Origin: Stenopsyche tienmushanensis
Taxonomy: Eukaryota > Arthropoda > Insecta > Trichoptera > Stenopsychidae
Reading direction: 5' to 3'
Assembly: GCA_008973525.1 (NCBI GenBank)
Contig: WACJ01000527.1
Span: forward strand, 2,356,001-2,420,000
DNA length: 64,000 nt
Under the pieces are notes generated by a model. It had not been told where the DNA came from and made no database searches. It worked only from the letters and a program-made list of their open reading frames with translations. Made by a program: the position numbers and the translations under genes. The stretch's first letter is position 1, and the number at the start of each line of letters is the position of its first letter. Of this stretch, positions 1 through 14,075 are shown piece by piece.

Positions 1-2210
1 AAATTGATGTTTTTCCGGACGCGGTCGGCGAAACCATACCCTCGTACAATCATCCGATCCTTTGATCAGTGTCTAACCGTGAAAGTTTTCACATTTTGAC
101 ATAGCATTCATTAAGTTGAAACATAGCAAAAGATGGGGAGGGGCAGGAGATATTCGGGTCAACCGAGCGTGACGGATAGGTTTCGCAGCCACCCTGCCAA
201 CATGTATTTGTATGCAAAGGGTGTAGAGCCAGGGGGTTGTGAGGAGAGTGCCGATAATACTCAGTATCCCAAGCGGCTCACGTATTGCCCCAGACCATCA
301 GCTACCCAGCCCTCGGAGCCTACACCGAGATGGATGGCAGGATTATCCAGAAGATCCTATTTACGGCCAAGATAATGACATTCACTCGCTACCGCCCTGA
401 TTTTTATGTCTTCATAATTTTAAAAGCGCGCCATTGACGAGATAAAAGGGTAGGACTGGGGGGGTCAGATATTAAACACGTAGGCCCTATTTCTTTGTTC
501 GGCCGCAGAATTCTAAAAGGCTTTTGTGCAGCAGCCAAAGGGCTAAGTCTCGAAACCTGCGGTATTTGCCGGTATTTTTTGGCTGGAATCCCTAAAAACC
601 GAATTGTAAAGCGATATAAAAGGCTAGGAAAATAAGATTCATGCCAGGCACAAAGGCGTAAAACCTTGAAGACCTCACAGCCACTTGTCAATTATATTGG
701 TTTTTTACAAATACCTATTAGTAGATTCAATCCTTTATCAAACCTCTTGGATCCGAGCGGAATTTAAAGAAAAAACGTATAAATTCGAAAAAGCAGTTCC
801 ATTCATTTTTTGCCAGTGGAAAGTACGAAAAATTCTTAGTACTTGGGTGAAAAGTAGCGATGGCACCATAGATGGGACGCGTGCCAAAATTCAAAAGTTT
901 GAGTTGCAAAATACTACAAAATTTCTTGGGTGTTCGTTAGATCAATCTCTGAGTAGTGAATACAATCTCAAGAAAAATGTATTTTTTAGAGTCAATTAGA
1001 TGATTACAATCATTATAAATGTAATAACATTACTTTGAAAGATCTTTCATCATAGAAATGATTTTCAGTCAAAGAGGGTTTACGTTGCGTATTAAAAATT
1101 CTCCTCCATCTTTGTAGCAATGAGTGAATTCTCTTTGATCATCTTCTTTGGAGGATAACTCTTATGGATGAGCTGTAAACATTTTGGACCTCAAAAATAT
1201 GAAGGTAAAATTCAGCCCCGAATGTTAAGGGATTATACGTATTAATCCTGAGATTTATAAGTACTGTAAAGTGGACCGGAATCCCGGGATCGGATTCTCT
1301 GCTCATAAGCAATGCGGTATTTCGGAGATATTTTTTGAAAAATAGGAATTTAAGAAATGTACCTTCGTCAAATATTTATCGTCATGATTTATAATCTCTC
1401 AGAGTTTCATCTCAACTCTCGTATTTTTAACAAATTTAAAGGTATCCACTTACCTTTAAACTTTATAAACAAATCACTAAATTAAGCACAAATCAATAGC
1501 TCTTGATAAATCAGCAAGTTTATATTGTAAAATCAGCAAAAAATTACATAAACTTCTTTGAAAACAAAGTTTTAGTCTCGGCTTTCTAAGTGGCTGACTA
1601 AGGATGCAACAAATCGTTCACATAACACATTCGTACGTGCATTTATTTTTGTGATGGTAGCTCAAAGGAGTTAAATTAGATTTAGTATCGACTGTGGCAA
1701 TAAATAAGGACGAGTTGGAAGTCAAGACAAGTAATAGATTGGCGGAATAAATGTATTCAGCTGTTAGTGTGTTGATGTTGATAAAGAGAGCATATTTAGT
1801 AGCTCTGCCTTGGAGTAGAAATTAACGTAGAAACCAAAATCCAAATCTATACAATGGAGCAATGGAGATGAACCTATTGAACAACAATTTAATTAAAACC
1901 GATTGTTTGATATAAGTTCTTTATTTATATATTATCAATAAGAATTCTATCAAGAATAATTTTCCATCTGCTTAACATAGTCTTTCTTCCGAAACGGTCT
2001 TCAGTTATTTCTTAAATTATTTATTCAAATATTTCGACCAAAAAATATTATATTTGGATGGATTGCTGTTAAATTAAGTATTTCTTTATAACATCCAACT
2101 CTTGAAGATATCCTAGCTTTGGAATAACACCGCATTCTACACATAGTGGAGCTGCATGATTTTACGTAATTTTTTAAAGGATAGCTCAATCAATTTCAAT
2201 AAACTAGCAA
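1..2210. other. Non-coding: part of dpr12-like intron 5
   Basis: No coding exon was recognised on either strand. Most of it is AT-rich. A patch at about 130-400 has clearly higher GC and complexity and could be a regulatory element or an old repeat. The minus-strand frame at 404-691 has no family features. Confidence 0.5.
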
Positions 2211-2212
2211 TA

Positions 2213-2950
2213 TCCCGAAAGTAAGTGTACTGTGACAATAACGGGCTGTGTTTTTTTTTGTTTTTTAAGGTTTAGTCATACTGAGTGGTACAGGAGGGAA
2301 CTTCAGACAAAGCGAGCATAGCAGGAACACAATAATACGTAAATTCACGTTGTAGCGTCCAGTTGCGTGAAAAAAGTCTGTAAGATATCCCGCCAGGTGC
2401 GAGCGGGTCAATAGCGTCCGCGAGTTTTTTTGTAAGGATTTTCTGAGTTCTATTGTGACTGGAGATAAAAATTGGGTTGCTTATTATTATTATTATTATA
2501 CGTCTGAGTCAAAAAGATACTCATCAAAGTGGGGTCACACCATTTCCCCATCTGCCAAAAAAATTCAATCACCTCAGTGTTTTGAGACCGAAAAGGTATC
2601 ATTGTGGTTGAATTTCTGCCTCAGGGAGAGACCATCAATGCACAACGATATTTTGAAACTCTAAAAATTCTTAAAAGAAGCGTTCAAAACAAAAGGAGGG
2701 GTATTCTGACGAGATAAGTGTGCTTTTTGCTCGACAACGCCCATCCTCACATAGCCTTAGCCACCAAGGCGCTCTTGGACTTCTTTGACTGGGATGTTTT
2801 GAAACCCCCGTATTTTTCTGTCTCGGCTCACCAAATGCATTGAACAAGACGGCAATTATGTTGAAAAATATTTAACAAATGTATCAACAATATCCTGTTT
2901 ATTTCCAAATATATTTTGTCTAAAAAAAAATAGTACACTTACTTTCGGGA
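2213..2950 (+). mobile_element. Mariner element with internal deletion, intact TIRs and TA duplication
   Basis: The left end (2213-2231) and right end (2932-2950) are perfect 19-bp inverted repeats, tcccgaaagtaagtgtact and its complement. Both are flanked by TA (2211-2212 and 2951-2952), the mariner target-site duplication. The element is 738 bp, against about 1.3 kb for a complete mariner, so part of the interior is missing, including the region for the N-terminal DNA-binding domain. The exact TIRs suggest a fairly recent insertion or mobilisation in trans. It lies in intron 5 of the dpr12-like gene, antisense to it. A second, more decayed copy of the same family begins at 21702. Confidence 0.93.
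2455..2843 (+). pseudogene. Mariner transposase relic (catalytic half, frameshifted)
   Basis: The first frame contains TGDKNWVAYYYYYYTSES and later SPSAKK, the mariner region around the first catalytic Asp (T-G-D). A (TTA)n run at 2478-2499 has expanded into poly-Tyr. After a frameshift the second frame (from about 2670) reads SVQNKRRGILTR, a stop, then VCFLLDNAHPHIA and FDWDVLKPPYF. LLDNAHPH carries the second catalytic Asp, and the D-W-D-V-L-x-P-P-Y stretch leads to where the third Asp should be, but that part is scrambled and ends at a stop at 2841-2843. The relic cannot be catalytically active. Confidence 0.85.
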
Positions 2951-2952
2951 TA

Positions 2953-4164
2953 ATCCTCGTAGCTCTCTATATTTTTTCGAGGAATTATTTATATTTGTTT
3001 AAAGTTATATTATAACTAAGTCACCTTGTATCTACAAATGATACAACAAAAGCTTCCCAAATTTGGATTTTCGTACATTAATTGTATTAAAGCATGTATT
3101 TGACCTATTTTCATGGCGTTCCATGAATAGAATTGACGACGTTTAATGTTAAACCGAGGCTTTAATATTTAATTAAGTTTATTGCTTGCTAATTTAAATG
3201 TGAAAGACTTATTTCTTCATATTTTCAGCTTAAATATTTTGCAAAATAAAATGACTCTTAAAATTAATTAAAATAAAATACGAATCATATAATTTACACT
3301 ATGATTATAATATGGATGTAATCCGTTGCTATTAGCTTTTGTGTAATGGTTTTGAATGGTTAAAAAAAGTCGCGTGATATCAAAGGATCACATTAATCAT
3401 AATCATTTATATAAAATTTTATTAATATATTTTTATTCTTGATAGTTTCTAATTTTTGAAACTCTAGTATTTTGGGTCTATATAAAGTATATATGGACTT
3501 AACTGCTTATATTGAGATAAAGCATGCAACGCCATCTATTGAGATTGAGCCGAAGTAGGTATTAATTTTCAGAGCTATTTTTTTTAAATTCAACTAAATA
3601 ATATTTAACGAAATATCTTTTTTGACATTAGGAATGTCAGTAGTATCATCAGGTATCCCAAAACCAAGAATTATTTTGTAGCATGAAGAAAAAATATCCC
3701 GGTGCAAATTATTATATTCGCATCGATATCGATGAGAATATAGAAAGATCGGAATTTCAGCCCTTCTTTCTGCCAATGATAAGCCTTGAAGATGGAAGTA
3801 ATGCGGACCGATGTTTTTTAAACGTGGCCAAGTGACTCACTGGTGAGTCACTATATTTTTTGTCGAGAAACAAATATTTTTAATACATATTGATGAATCC
3901 AAAAATGTCATCGAGATCATCAGAGCTGCCCATTGAATGATCTTTGCTAGGTAACTGAATCTATTTTGGGATGTATTGGTTTGAATGTCTTGTAAAAAAA
4001 TTGTAGTTTGTAAAGTACAGGAACATGCGTGCAATGGCAGCCGAACAATTACCATTTTATACCATGTTGGCGGACACGTTTACATTATGTATCATCTTTT
4101 CATATCTAAAATGACGTGTCCGTCAAGGCGTTAAATGAATATTTATTAAATGTAACATAAATAC
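2953..4164. other. Non-coding: rest of visible dpr12-like intron 5
   Basis: AT-rich sequence with no recognisable exon or element. It was read specifically for the missing Ig2 half on the minus strand (Y-V-Y-W-x-K, D-S-G-x-Y-x-C) and nothing matched. Confidence 0.5.
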
Positions 4165-4299
4165 CTTCTCAATGATACAGACGAGGCTAATTACACTTCC
4201 CGTGTCCACATGATGCTCACCGGAACCCAAGATGAACGCTTCCGGAATCACGATATTCAAGTTGACATAATACGACAAGAGCCCAGTTCCCGTCGAAAT
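4165..4299 (-). CDS. dpr12: dpr12-like exon E: end of Ig1 and start of Ig2
   Basis: This exon has 45 codons (residues 144-188), from ISTGTGLLSYYVNLNIVIPE through AFILGSGEHHVDTGS to LVCIIEK. The acceptor is tatttctttcag (AG at 4301-4300). The donor is GTATTT (4164-4159), a weak but usable site. Both junctions are phase 0. The G-strand of Ig1 (YYVNLNIVIP) leads directly into Ig2 through the linker PEAFILGSGE-H-VD, and Cys184 is the Ig2 B-strand cysteine. P-E-A-F-I-L-G-S-G-E and L-V-C-I-I-E-K are the most Dpr12-specific parts of the reading. The exon carrying the partner cysteine of Ig2 is not visible to the left. The longer minus-strand open frame around it (4123-4428) is exon plus intron read-through. 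Confidence 0.95.
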
Positions 4300-5940
4300 C
4301 TGAAAGAAATAAAGGCTCGTCACAAAAAAGGTCATAGCAGCGATTCGAGGATTTATTATATTTGATGTGTTTAAATTCGCACAAAGGTAAAGCCGTTTTC
4401 TCTCCTTTTCCCAAATAGTAAAAGACAATGGCTTGTCTCGGTGTCGTTAAAAGGATTCATTAAGTCAGAACAGTGACAGAAAGGTTGTTAATAAAGGACG
4501 CCTCGAAAGGATCGTTGCCTTTTTTTATAGGAAATACGTGGAAAATGTCGCCAAATAGTGAGCTGATTTTAGTTCAAACGGCATTCTCTGTAAAAAGGGC
4601 CCCAAATGGAGACAGTCAACATTTAAATTGAAAGCCTCAAGAGGGCGAAAGAATTAGAAACCCCATTCCGACTCTATATTGTCACGAGATAGAACAGTGT
4701 CGATGCCACCCCGATGGGCCTTTGATGAACCCGATGAATAAATAAAAGGTAAAGTAAATTAACGAGGATGTCAATGCTTAATTCATCCCCGTGGCGTGAA
4801 CACACCCTTAAGAAATCGAGTAATCGAATATTTTTTTTCAATCGACTCCTCAATTATTGAAAATACGATTATAAATTGCTTTTTGGGTAAATTGTAAATT
4901 AAGTTCCGGCGGAAGTTATCCAATGCGATTCTGCCTTAATTCGATTGTTCGACAGGAAGTCGGGAGACTTTCCTGGAGCTGAGTAATATAATTTATGGTG
5001 AAAATTAAAGATTGATTCGATTGAATATTTAACAATATTATAAAGGTTTCATATTTCTTAATATCCGGTATTGTAGAATTTAATTCAAGATATTAATATC
5101 TGGTATTATACATTTTACGATAATAAATTAACCAAATTAAAATTGAGAAATACTAATTATTTAGCGTAATTAAGCGTATTTAAACTACTACGTGTATTTT
5201 TGCTGCTTTAGCCTTTCCTTTACTATGGTGTATTTATTACATTTAGTCGAGTTGTAGTTAAGTTGTTATAATGGGATTTTTTACAACATTACTATATTGA
5301 ATCTCGATTCTAGATCGTATGGATATGGTACTTCAAGAAGAAGTGAAGGTATACCTATGATTTAATTAGCGCAAAGTAAGGGGGGCAAACCCTTTACAGA
5401 TTTCAATTTTTTTTTTAAATTACGTATTTCGAAAGTATAACATATTGAGAATATACTATAAAAGAGAAAAATCGGAATATGAAATATTAACGAAGTTATA
5501 GCGCGTAATCAGGAGCATGCCGGAACCACTGTGAACTAGGGAGTCAGGTCAGGTAGGAGCGCTTGGAGTTGAGAAACCTTTCTTTCATAATATTTTTGTT
5601 TAAATCATTAGTTTTAATATATGAGATGTTCTTAAAAATATTTTAAACAAAATTACCGTTATATTGCACTCATATATCTCTAACTGTAGGTATGCGAAAT
5701 TAAAATTGCTCGAAGTCAGCTCAAAGTTGCTTAAAGTCAAGTTTAGCTCCATTGTTTTTCGTGTGTGGTTGAATTTTCGAATCAAAAATTTCAAAATATC
5801 TTTATAAAGGAACAAAAGGTACAGAAGTTCAAGGAATTTTAAAAAATAGAAATTATCATGGAATTACCCCACTGGAGTCAAAAGCTGGTGCAAATAGCAG
5901 AAAACCATTGCTTTCAAAAATATCCAAAGCTTGAAGACCT
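4300..5940. other. Non-coding: dpr12-like intron 4, left part
   Basis: AT-rich intronic DNA between exon E and the Mutator-like relic. No exon, RNA gene or TIR pair was recognised. Confidence 0.5.
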
Positions 5941-5944
5941 GACT

Positions 5945-6375
5945 CCATTTCTCGGCCAAGAGATTAAACAGCATCTCTTACCAGTTTAAAAATATTTGTT
6001 TAGGGATGAATTACTTTAAAGATGCTTGGGTGGCTATACCAAAAATGCTAATGAATGTTTTAACTCGCCGGTTTGGCGATTGACTCCAAAGCTCCTGCAT
6101 TTTGGTGTAAAAAATCATTGAAATATTAACATACATTTCTGCTGGGATATTTAATATAGACTATAGCTTCATTTGGAAGATGATGAATACATTAAATATA
6201 ACTATTGGCACCTACTGTAAAGTCTTTGCTGAAAATACCGATGAAACGCGGGTAGCGAGGTAGAACGGTAAGAGTCTTTCTGAGACAAAAGCAGCTCGTA
6301 TAGCCTCGAAAACAACAGTTAGTCGAAGATAATACATTTTTTGAGAAAGCTGAAGATCAATTATATGTACCTGGA
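5945..6375 (+). pseudogene. Mutator-like transposase C-terminal relic
   Basis: The clearest stretch, at about 6011-6116, reads DELL, a stop, then RCLGGYTKNANECFNSPVW and RLTPKLLHFG. R-C-L-x-G-x-T-x-N-x-N-E-x-x-N-x-x-x-W-x-x-x-P-K matches, from memory, a segment of Mutator-like transposase proteins abundant in insect genomes. Further on, about 6224-6320, another frame reads ENTDETRVAR and SLSETKAARIASKTT, which fits the basic tail of the same proteins. Several stops and frame changes show it is dead. I see no terminal repeats, so the boundaries are approximate. It lies antisense within dpr12-like intron 4. The family name is a recollection that a profile search would settle. Confidence 0.5.
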
Positions 6376-8094
6376 ATCATTGGTTGGTTGGTAAGTCACT
6401 AAAATTGATAGTTTTATCGCATTGAAACTTAAAACGAGATTATCTCAAAACTGCCTTTTCAAAATGTTCGCCAGTTGTAGCTTAAAAAGTTGTTGATCGA
6501 TTTGACTGAAATTTTGGAATGTTCTTCACTATAATATTATCTAGTCAACTAAGCTAAAGTTTTAAGGTTTTCACGTAAATACATTATTTTTTTGGAGTAA
6601 GAACTATCAATAAAATGATAAAAAATATGGAAGTTTAACTAAAAGCCTACTAAATTTTTAATTATATACTTTTTAAAATTTTTATAACTTAGTTGAATTC
6701 CTACATATATTAAAAATCAAATACATTTCCATTTACGATTTAAGTTCAACAGGAAACCTTCGACAAGTGGCGAGCCGTTTGATATCATGAGAAAAGGCGC
6801 CTAATGATATACCTTATAACTTCGTCATTTTGTGTTTTATTTTATAAAAAAATACACTTTAAGATTGTAGTAAAATAATGTCAAAATTTTAAAATGATAC
6901 AATTATTTTATCACCATTAAAAAAATCATAAAACACGACTCATTTTCGAGCGTCTAAAGAAATTGCCCCCCTTAAGGATCTACTAGATATTTTAATAATA
7001 AAAATTTGTAGAAGTGTATAATAAGATTAACTGTTAAATATGTATTCTCTCTTACATTTTTTTTCTTTGAGAGAGGTAGAAGAGAGATAAAAGAGTCTTA
7101 TTTAAAAGAAAAAAATAAATTGGTTTCTGGATTATCCTTAATGCTCTGTCAATCGCTGCACTTTCTTTAAGAGATTCTAGCAATTCTCTATTCTTCAATT
7201 TCCAGCAAAGATTGCATTCCATTAAAAAAATCAATTTATATCCGAAAGATATTTGATGCTGAAATGAAATAAGGGGTGTTTTTTTCTTTATCCATATTCA
7301 CTCTTCATAAAGCTGTTTTCGTAGCTCACCTTATATAAATTCCCTGTTTTATCTATTTTTCGTGTCAGTTTCTGGCATTTTCGCTTAAACGAGAGTGGAA
7401 AATTCGATTTCACCTGATAATCTTAAATCTCTTTCGGCTTTCTGTATACACGCAGAGCGGATGCATAAAAATGCAGTTTTGTTGAGCGACACTAGAGTTT
7501 CGGTGGGGTTGCATTCCCCAACACCAGGGCTGATAGCGCACAAAAGACTGTCCTTTGTTTGCCATCCATTGTCCACGAGCGAAACCAATTGCCAGGATCG
7601 TTTGTTGTTTACAGAGGAAGTTCCTACCTCGTGCTCGTGGCGCGTGGTTAATGCTTTGTTTTATGCTAAAAAAAGAAGAGTTCCACCCTCTCCCCCAGGC
7701 TGGGCGCTTATAGTTAAATAATTAAATTTTCCATTACAATGTAAAGTTTGTTTAAAACACAGATATCCGATCCGACCCAGTTGGAGTCCATTAGAGAATC
7801 AGTTCACCGAATTTCGTTTATCAATCCGCAATTTAATTTCAGTTAAGGCAAATCGAGCGGAAAAATATTTCTCTCTATTCTCCTGAGTAATTTCATCCTG
7901 TGTCACTTATACAGGATAGCTCCGTATCTTTCCCATTGTACGCTTGGCTAGATAGCAGACAGATAATATATGGACAATGAAAAATAATAGAATGTTTGCA
8001 CGACCGTTGTGGACTGTAAAGTCGTCCTTTAAAATGGGATTTACAGTTATTGTTTCGGAACTAATTAATGCAAAAATTATTCAACGGGTCTCAC
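6376..8094. other. Non-coding: dpr12-like intron 4, right part
   Basis: Mostly AT-rich. The stretch 7395-7720 has higher GC and is open on both strands (108 aa on plus) but shows no family signature. It is best viewed as a candidate conserved non-coding block. Confidence 0.45.
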
Positions 8095-8178
8095 CTGACA
8101 CTCGTATGTACCATTATCCCTCTTCTGGACATATTTTATCTGGAGCGTCCAGTCGTCAGAACTCTCACCGTGTAGGAT
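8095..8178 (-). CDS. dpr12: dpr12-like exon D: C-terminal strands of Ig1
   Basis: This 28-codon exon (residues 116-143) reads ILHGESSDDWTLQIKYVQ followed by KRDNGTYECQ. The acceptor is tttttttttgttccag (AG at 8180-8179) with a strong pyrimidine tract, and the donor is GTGAGA (8094-8089); both are phase 0. W-T-L-Q-I-K and R-D-x-G-x-Y-E-C-Q are the canonical Dpr E and F strands. Cys142 should pair with Cys79 of exon B. Asn137 lies in an N-G-T glycosylation sequon. The flanking introns are 15.8 kb upstream and 3.8 kb downstream. An open frame on the + strand across this exon is an antisense shadow. Confidence 0.95.
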
Positions 8179-10010
8179 CTGGAACAAAAAAAAATACATT
8201 AATTAAAATCGTATAATGTGTGATATAATCCAATTTTGAATAATCCAGTTTAATGTCAGTTAAATAATAAAATATATTTTTTGTAATATCACCCAAATAT
8301 ACACAAATACCAATTATATATAAGGCATTATAGTAAATTATGTGTATTAATCTTTAAAGGGATGAAATAATAATCCAATCCAGTGTCAGTTCCCAAGGGC
8401 AGGGTTTATACACTCATCGAAATTGATATTTTAGTAAAAAAGTCATGGTGCACAATGTTCTTTACTGTAAAAGGGCAGGGCTACAAAATATGCTCGATCA
8501 TCAATGTTGATATTAATTTTGCAAAGATGAAGCAGTTCAACGTCAGCTTGTAGCTTATCGCTTAGAAATAATTTTGATTCATAAACTACAAGAAATCAAA
8601 ATTATTTCCACAAATATTTGTAAAACGACATTGCCATAAACAACCATAAACATCCAATAATAAAGACATTTCATATTAAAACATTTGATTTTGTGTACAG
8701 CTTTAATAACTTTTTAAAATGTTATATAAAGCTTAAAAATATAAAATATAATAATAAAATAGTTCTCCGATTTAAGCCGATATTAGGGACCATATAATAT
8801 AAACTATTAGCAACAAAAATAATTGCATCCCTAATATAAGGGTTTGATGCAAGCATACACATTGCTGGAATATTCATACAAATTTACATTTCTTTTGTTA
8901 TTAGTTGTTGAATGCAATATGTCAAATGGTAAAATGTGGGGTTTGTTTTTGCAATATTTCTCAACTTGCAAAAGTGTAAGACGTATATTTTTCGCATCAT
9001 ACATATTTGAAACAGTCCTTATTTCAAGAGTCTCTGAAATTATTTGTTTTATGTATAGCATTTTGGAGTATATGTCGGTTTAACTCAAACAAACAAAACG
9101 AGCTAGCTTTTATGCAAAATATGGCGGATGCCTTATGAATTATTCAAAATATTTTTATATCTTTTGATTCGGCGATTCAGAGCTGTTCTTTTATGGATAG
9201 TATTTAATTCGTATCGTATATTTTCCATGACTCATCAATGCAATAAGACTCTACTGAACCTAAAGCAATATATGCTACATCAAATTGGCAGCTGACAAGT
9301 GATGAGGAACCTTATACCTTAAAGCTATCCTCATGCGTTGAACATACCTCATCAAGGATAATTAGTTATCTCACATCTCTTGTAATTTGACGTAGATCAG
9401 CATCATGTACGATATCATCAGGCTTCAAAATTCATCCGATCAATTAGTCGAATTTTACTTGGATCATTACAAAATCCAAAAACTTAAAAATACATTTCCA
9501 AGCGCTCTATCGTTTTCGCTCTATCGTCTCATACAATGGAATAGTTTTAAAACAGTTGTTATGCATTATTTCCCAGAAAAAATGTCTAAGTTGGCATCAT
9601 AAAAATGTATCAAAACTTTTGCATCCAATTTATACATGCTGAGCTTCAATTAATGATACTTCTGTGGGGTTTTATACTTTTACTATTCAATTCAAGTTTT
9701 AAAATCGTGCCTTACATATTTGTTATATAAATCATATCTTCCTAGGAAGGATATTTTGCTTGAAATTATTACAATTTTCTAATTGAATTATATTCGTATA
9801 GAAATTTAATGTAAAATTGCAATATTTGAAATGTACAGCTTATTGTACTAAATGAGCAAAGGAGCTGTAAAAAGGGTTGAATTGTACATTTTCATAATAA
9901 TAAGATGACGAACATACCTTTTAATATAATACAATATATCTTTTACATCCTTATTGATGTACTCAAAAATTATCCATAACAACTCTTAAATATCTTATTA
10001 ATTTAAATGC
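8179..10010. other. Non-coding: dpr12-like intron 3, exon D side
   Basis: AT-rich sequence with no convincing gene or terminal repeat. Short open frames near 8844-9083 and 9405-9602 have no recognisable motif. Confidence 0.5.
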
Positions 10011-10014
10011 TGAT

Positions 10015-10830
10015 TTGGATGTATTATATATGCTTTATGAAATAGAGACGACAGACATCAGACAGCGACTGACTGGATTATCAATAGAACCCATTTCCTG
10101 CAGTGCTGTATGGTCTGTTCCGGGTTACCCCGAAATAGCCACAGATAGAATGTCTTCCACTGATCCTTTAGCCCTACTAGAAACACTACGTGGGGAGCGT
10201 CCAGGTACCCACCCCTTTTGATCCGCGCCCTCTAGAGGAGGCGAGGTTTCCGCGGGAAAGACCAGCTTCAGACCATGTGCGCCCGAAAGTGCGATGGAGG
10301 AGGAAGGACAAAGGTTATTCTAAGTTCAAGAGATTTACTTACGCGGGTTCACTGCCACCACGAGTCCAACCTCATCTTAAAGGGGGCTGCAGCAGATGAC
10401 GGACTGCAGGAGCTACCCCTTCCCCATGGTATTCGTATCGGTTCGGTCATTTTTAGTACCTAGTCACGGGGACGAGTCGAAATTCAAACAGCCTAAAATC
10501 GTTCTCCCCTGGTTGCCTAGGCTGTTGAGGATAGTGGTGAGCCTTTGACATAGTTTCCACCAACTACTGTAATCGGTTGCTCCATATGCCTTTTTATGGG
10601 TACACAGCACAGGGTGACCTGCTCACCCAACTCATGTTAGCTGAACTACCTCAGCTACGTTTAATGAGCAAACTGTCGCACTAAGCCGACGATGCTGTTT
10701 TCGTGCACCTCTAATCCACATCATTACCCCAGGAGTTCAATCGTTGCCCACGGGAGTAGGGTTGGCTCCCACCCCTGGGGTTTTATGGGTAGGCATCGTG
10801 GAGTCTAAGGATCTAAGGCGCATTATTCTT
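10015..10830 (+). repeat. GC-richer block, possible decayed non-LTR retroelement (RT-like motifs)
   Basis: About 800 bp with markedly higher GC than the surrounding AT-rich intron and sharp edges, so it looks like an insertion. One + frame near 10605-10715 reads AQGDLLTQLMLAELP and then, after a stop, ADDAVFVHL. These resemble the R-Q-G-D-P-L-S-P and Y-A-D-D motifs of reverse transcriptases. The spacing is about half that expected and no wider RT alignment could be followed, so a deletion or chance is possible. No poly-A tail or terminal repeat is evident. An unclassified repeat is the safe call. Confidence 0.35.
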
Positions 10831-10839
10831 AGTTGTATT

Positions 10840-13350
<2,511 letters not shown>

Positions 13351-13361
13351 CTGCTTAACTA

Positions 13362-14073
13362 CAAGGGGGACTCAAATTTTACCCGGAATTTTGCTGTACA
13401 AATTTATTGGTATTATATAAAATACAAATGGATTGTTTATTCTTTTTTACGTAGGTTTCTTCATTAGAAAAAAATAATTCTATCGGATAGGAATATTTTT
13501 GTACCCATAATTGAAAAAAGAAGGCAAAAAGTAGCAAATCTATTGTGCAACTCGTAATTATTCGTTTTCTCATAAATGAAGGCTTAAATTCAAGTGAAAT
13601 TTTGAGAAGATTAGGGGTACAGTTTGGTGATTCTACTCTATATAAGATCCAAGCCTTTAATTGGGCTCAAAAAGGTATGAAAGTCGAGAAATACTGCCAG
13701 TTACTAGATTCGAGCTGTCATTTTTCTGCATGGCAACACGCGGCCACACACGGTAGCCAATTACAATGAAAAACACCCACCTAACAGCTCAGACTTGATT
13801 CCATATGACTACTATGTGTTTGGTCCATTGAAAGAGGCATTGGGAGGGCAACGATTTCAAGACGACGCTGCGGTTGAACAATTCGTACACGACTGTTTTC
13901 AGAACAGCTGCCTTCTTTCTTCAGGACGGAATCAAGAAGCTTCTTCTCCGATGGAATACACATATTTCTAACGAAGAGAACTATGCAGAAGAATAAAATA
14001 CTTCCTTTGTATTTTTATATATCACTAATAAAGTTATACGGCAAAATTCCGGGTTATATTTGAATCCACCTTA
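13362..14073 (+). mobile_element. Mariner element, second family, internally deleted, with 36-bp TIRs
   Basis: The left end (13362 onward, caagggggactcaaatttta) and the complement of the right end (to 14073) align over about 36 bp with a handful of differences. Both contain the core acccggaattttgc. TA dinucleotides flank the element (13360-13361 and 14074-14075). The length of 712 bp shows a large internal deletion. The element sits immediately against the end of the pogo/Tigger relic, consistent with insertion into it. Confidence 0.92.
13545..13996 (+). pseudogene. Mariner transposase relic with N-terminal HTH fused to the C-terminal third
   Basis: The first part reads QLVIIRFLINEGLNSSEILR, then RLGVQFGDSTLYKIQAFNW, the mariner N-terminal helix-turn-helix. 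The central catalytic part is missing. After a frame change the sequence resumes as GNTRPHTVANYNEK, where the second catalytic Asp of the usual D-N-A-R-P-H is a Gly, then SSDLIPYDYYVFGPLKEALG, which keeps the third Asp (P-Y-D-Y). A further frame change leads to FFQDGIKKLLLRWNTHI and a stop at 13994-13996. The order and family signatures are unmistakable; the gene is dead. Confidence 0.9.
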
Positions 14074-14075
14074 TA

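Noticed and set aside
1..4164. Missing Ig2 exon of the dpr12-like gene
   Set aside because: The minus strand was read for the expected Trp and D-x-G-x-Y-x-C motifs; nothing fitted, so the exon is taken to lie outside the window.
4123..4428. 101-aa minus-strand open frame taken as a single gene
   Set aside because: Only 4165-4299 is coding; the rest is intron, shown by the acceptor and donor sites and loss of Dpr similarity outside them.
7395..7721. 108-aa plus-strand frame
   Set aside because: No family match, no start context, and the opposite strand is also open; kept only as a possible conserved non-coding block.
7977..8216. 79-aa open frame on the plus strand
   Set aside because: It runs antisense over dpr12-like exon D, whose minus-strand reading has splice sites and Ig motifs.
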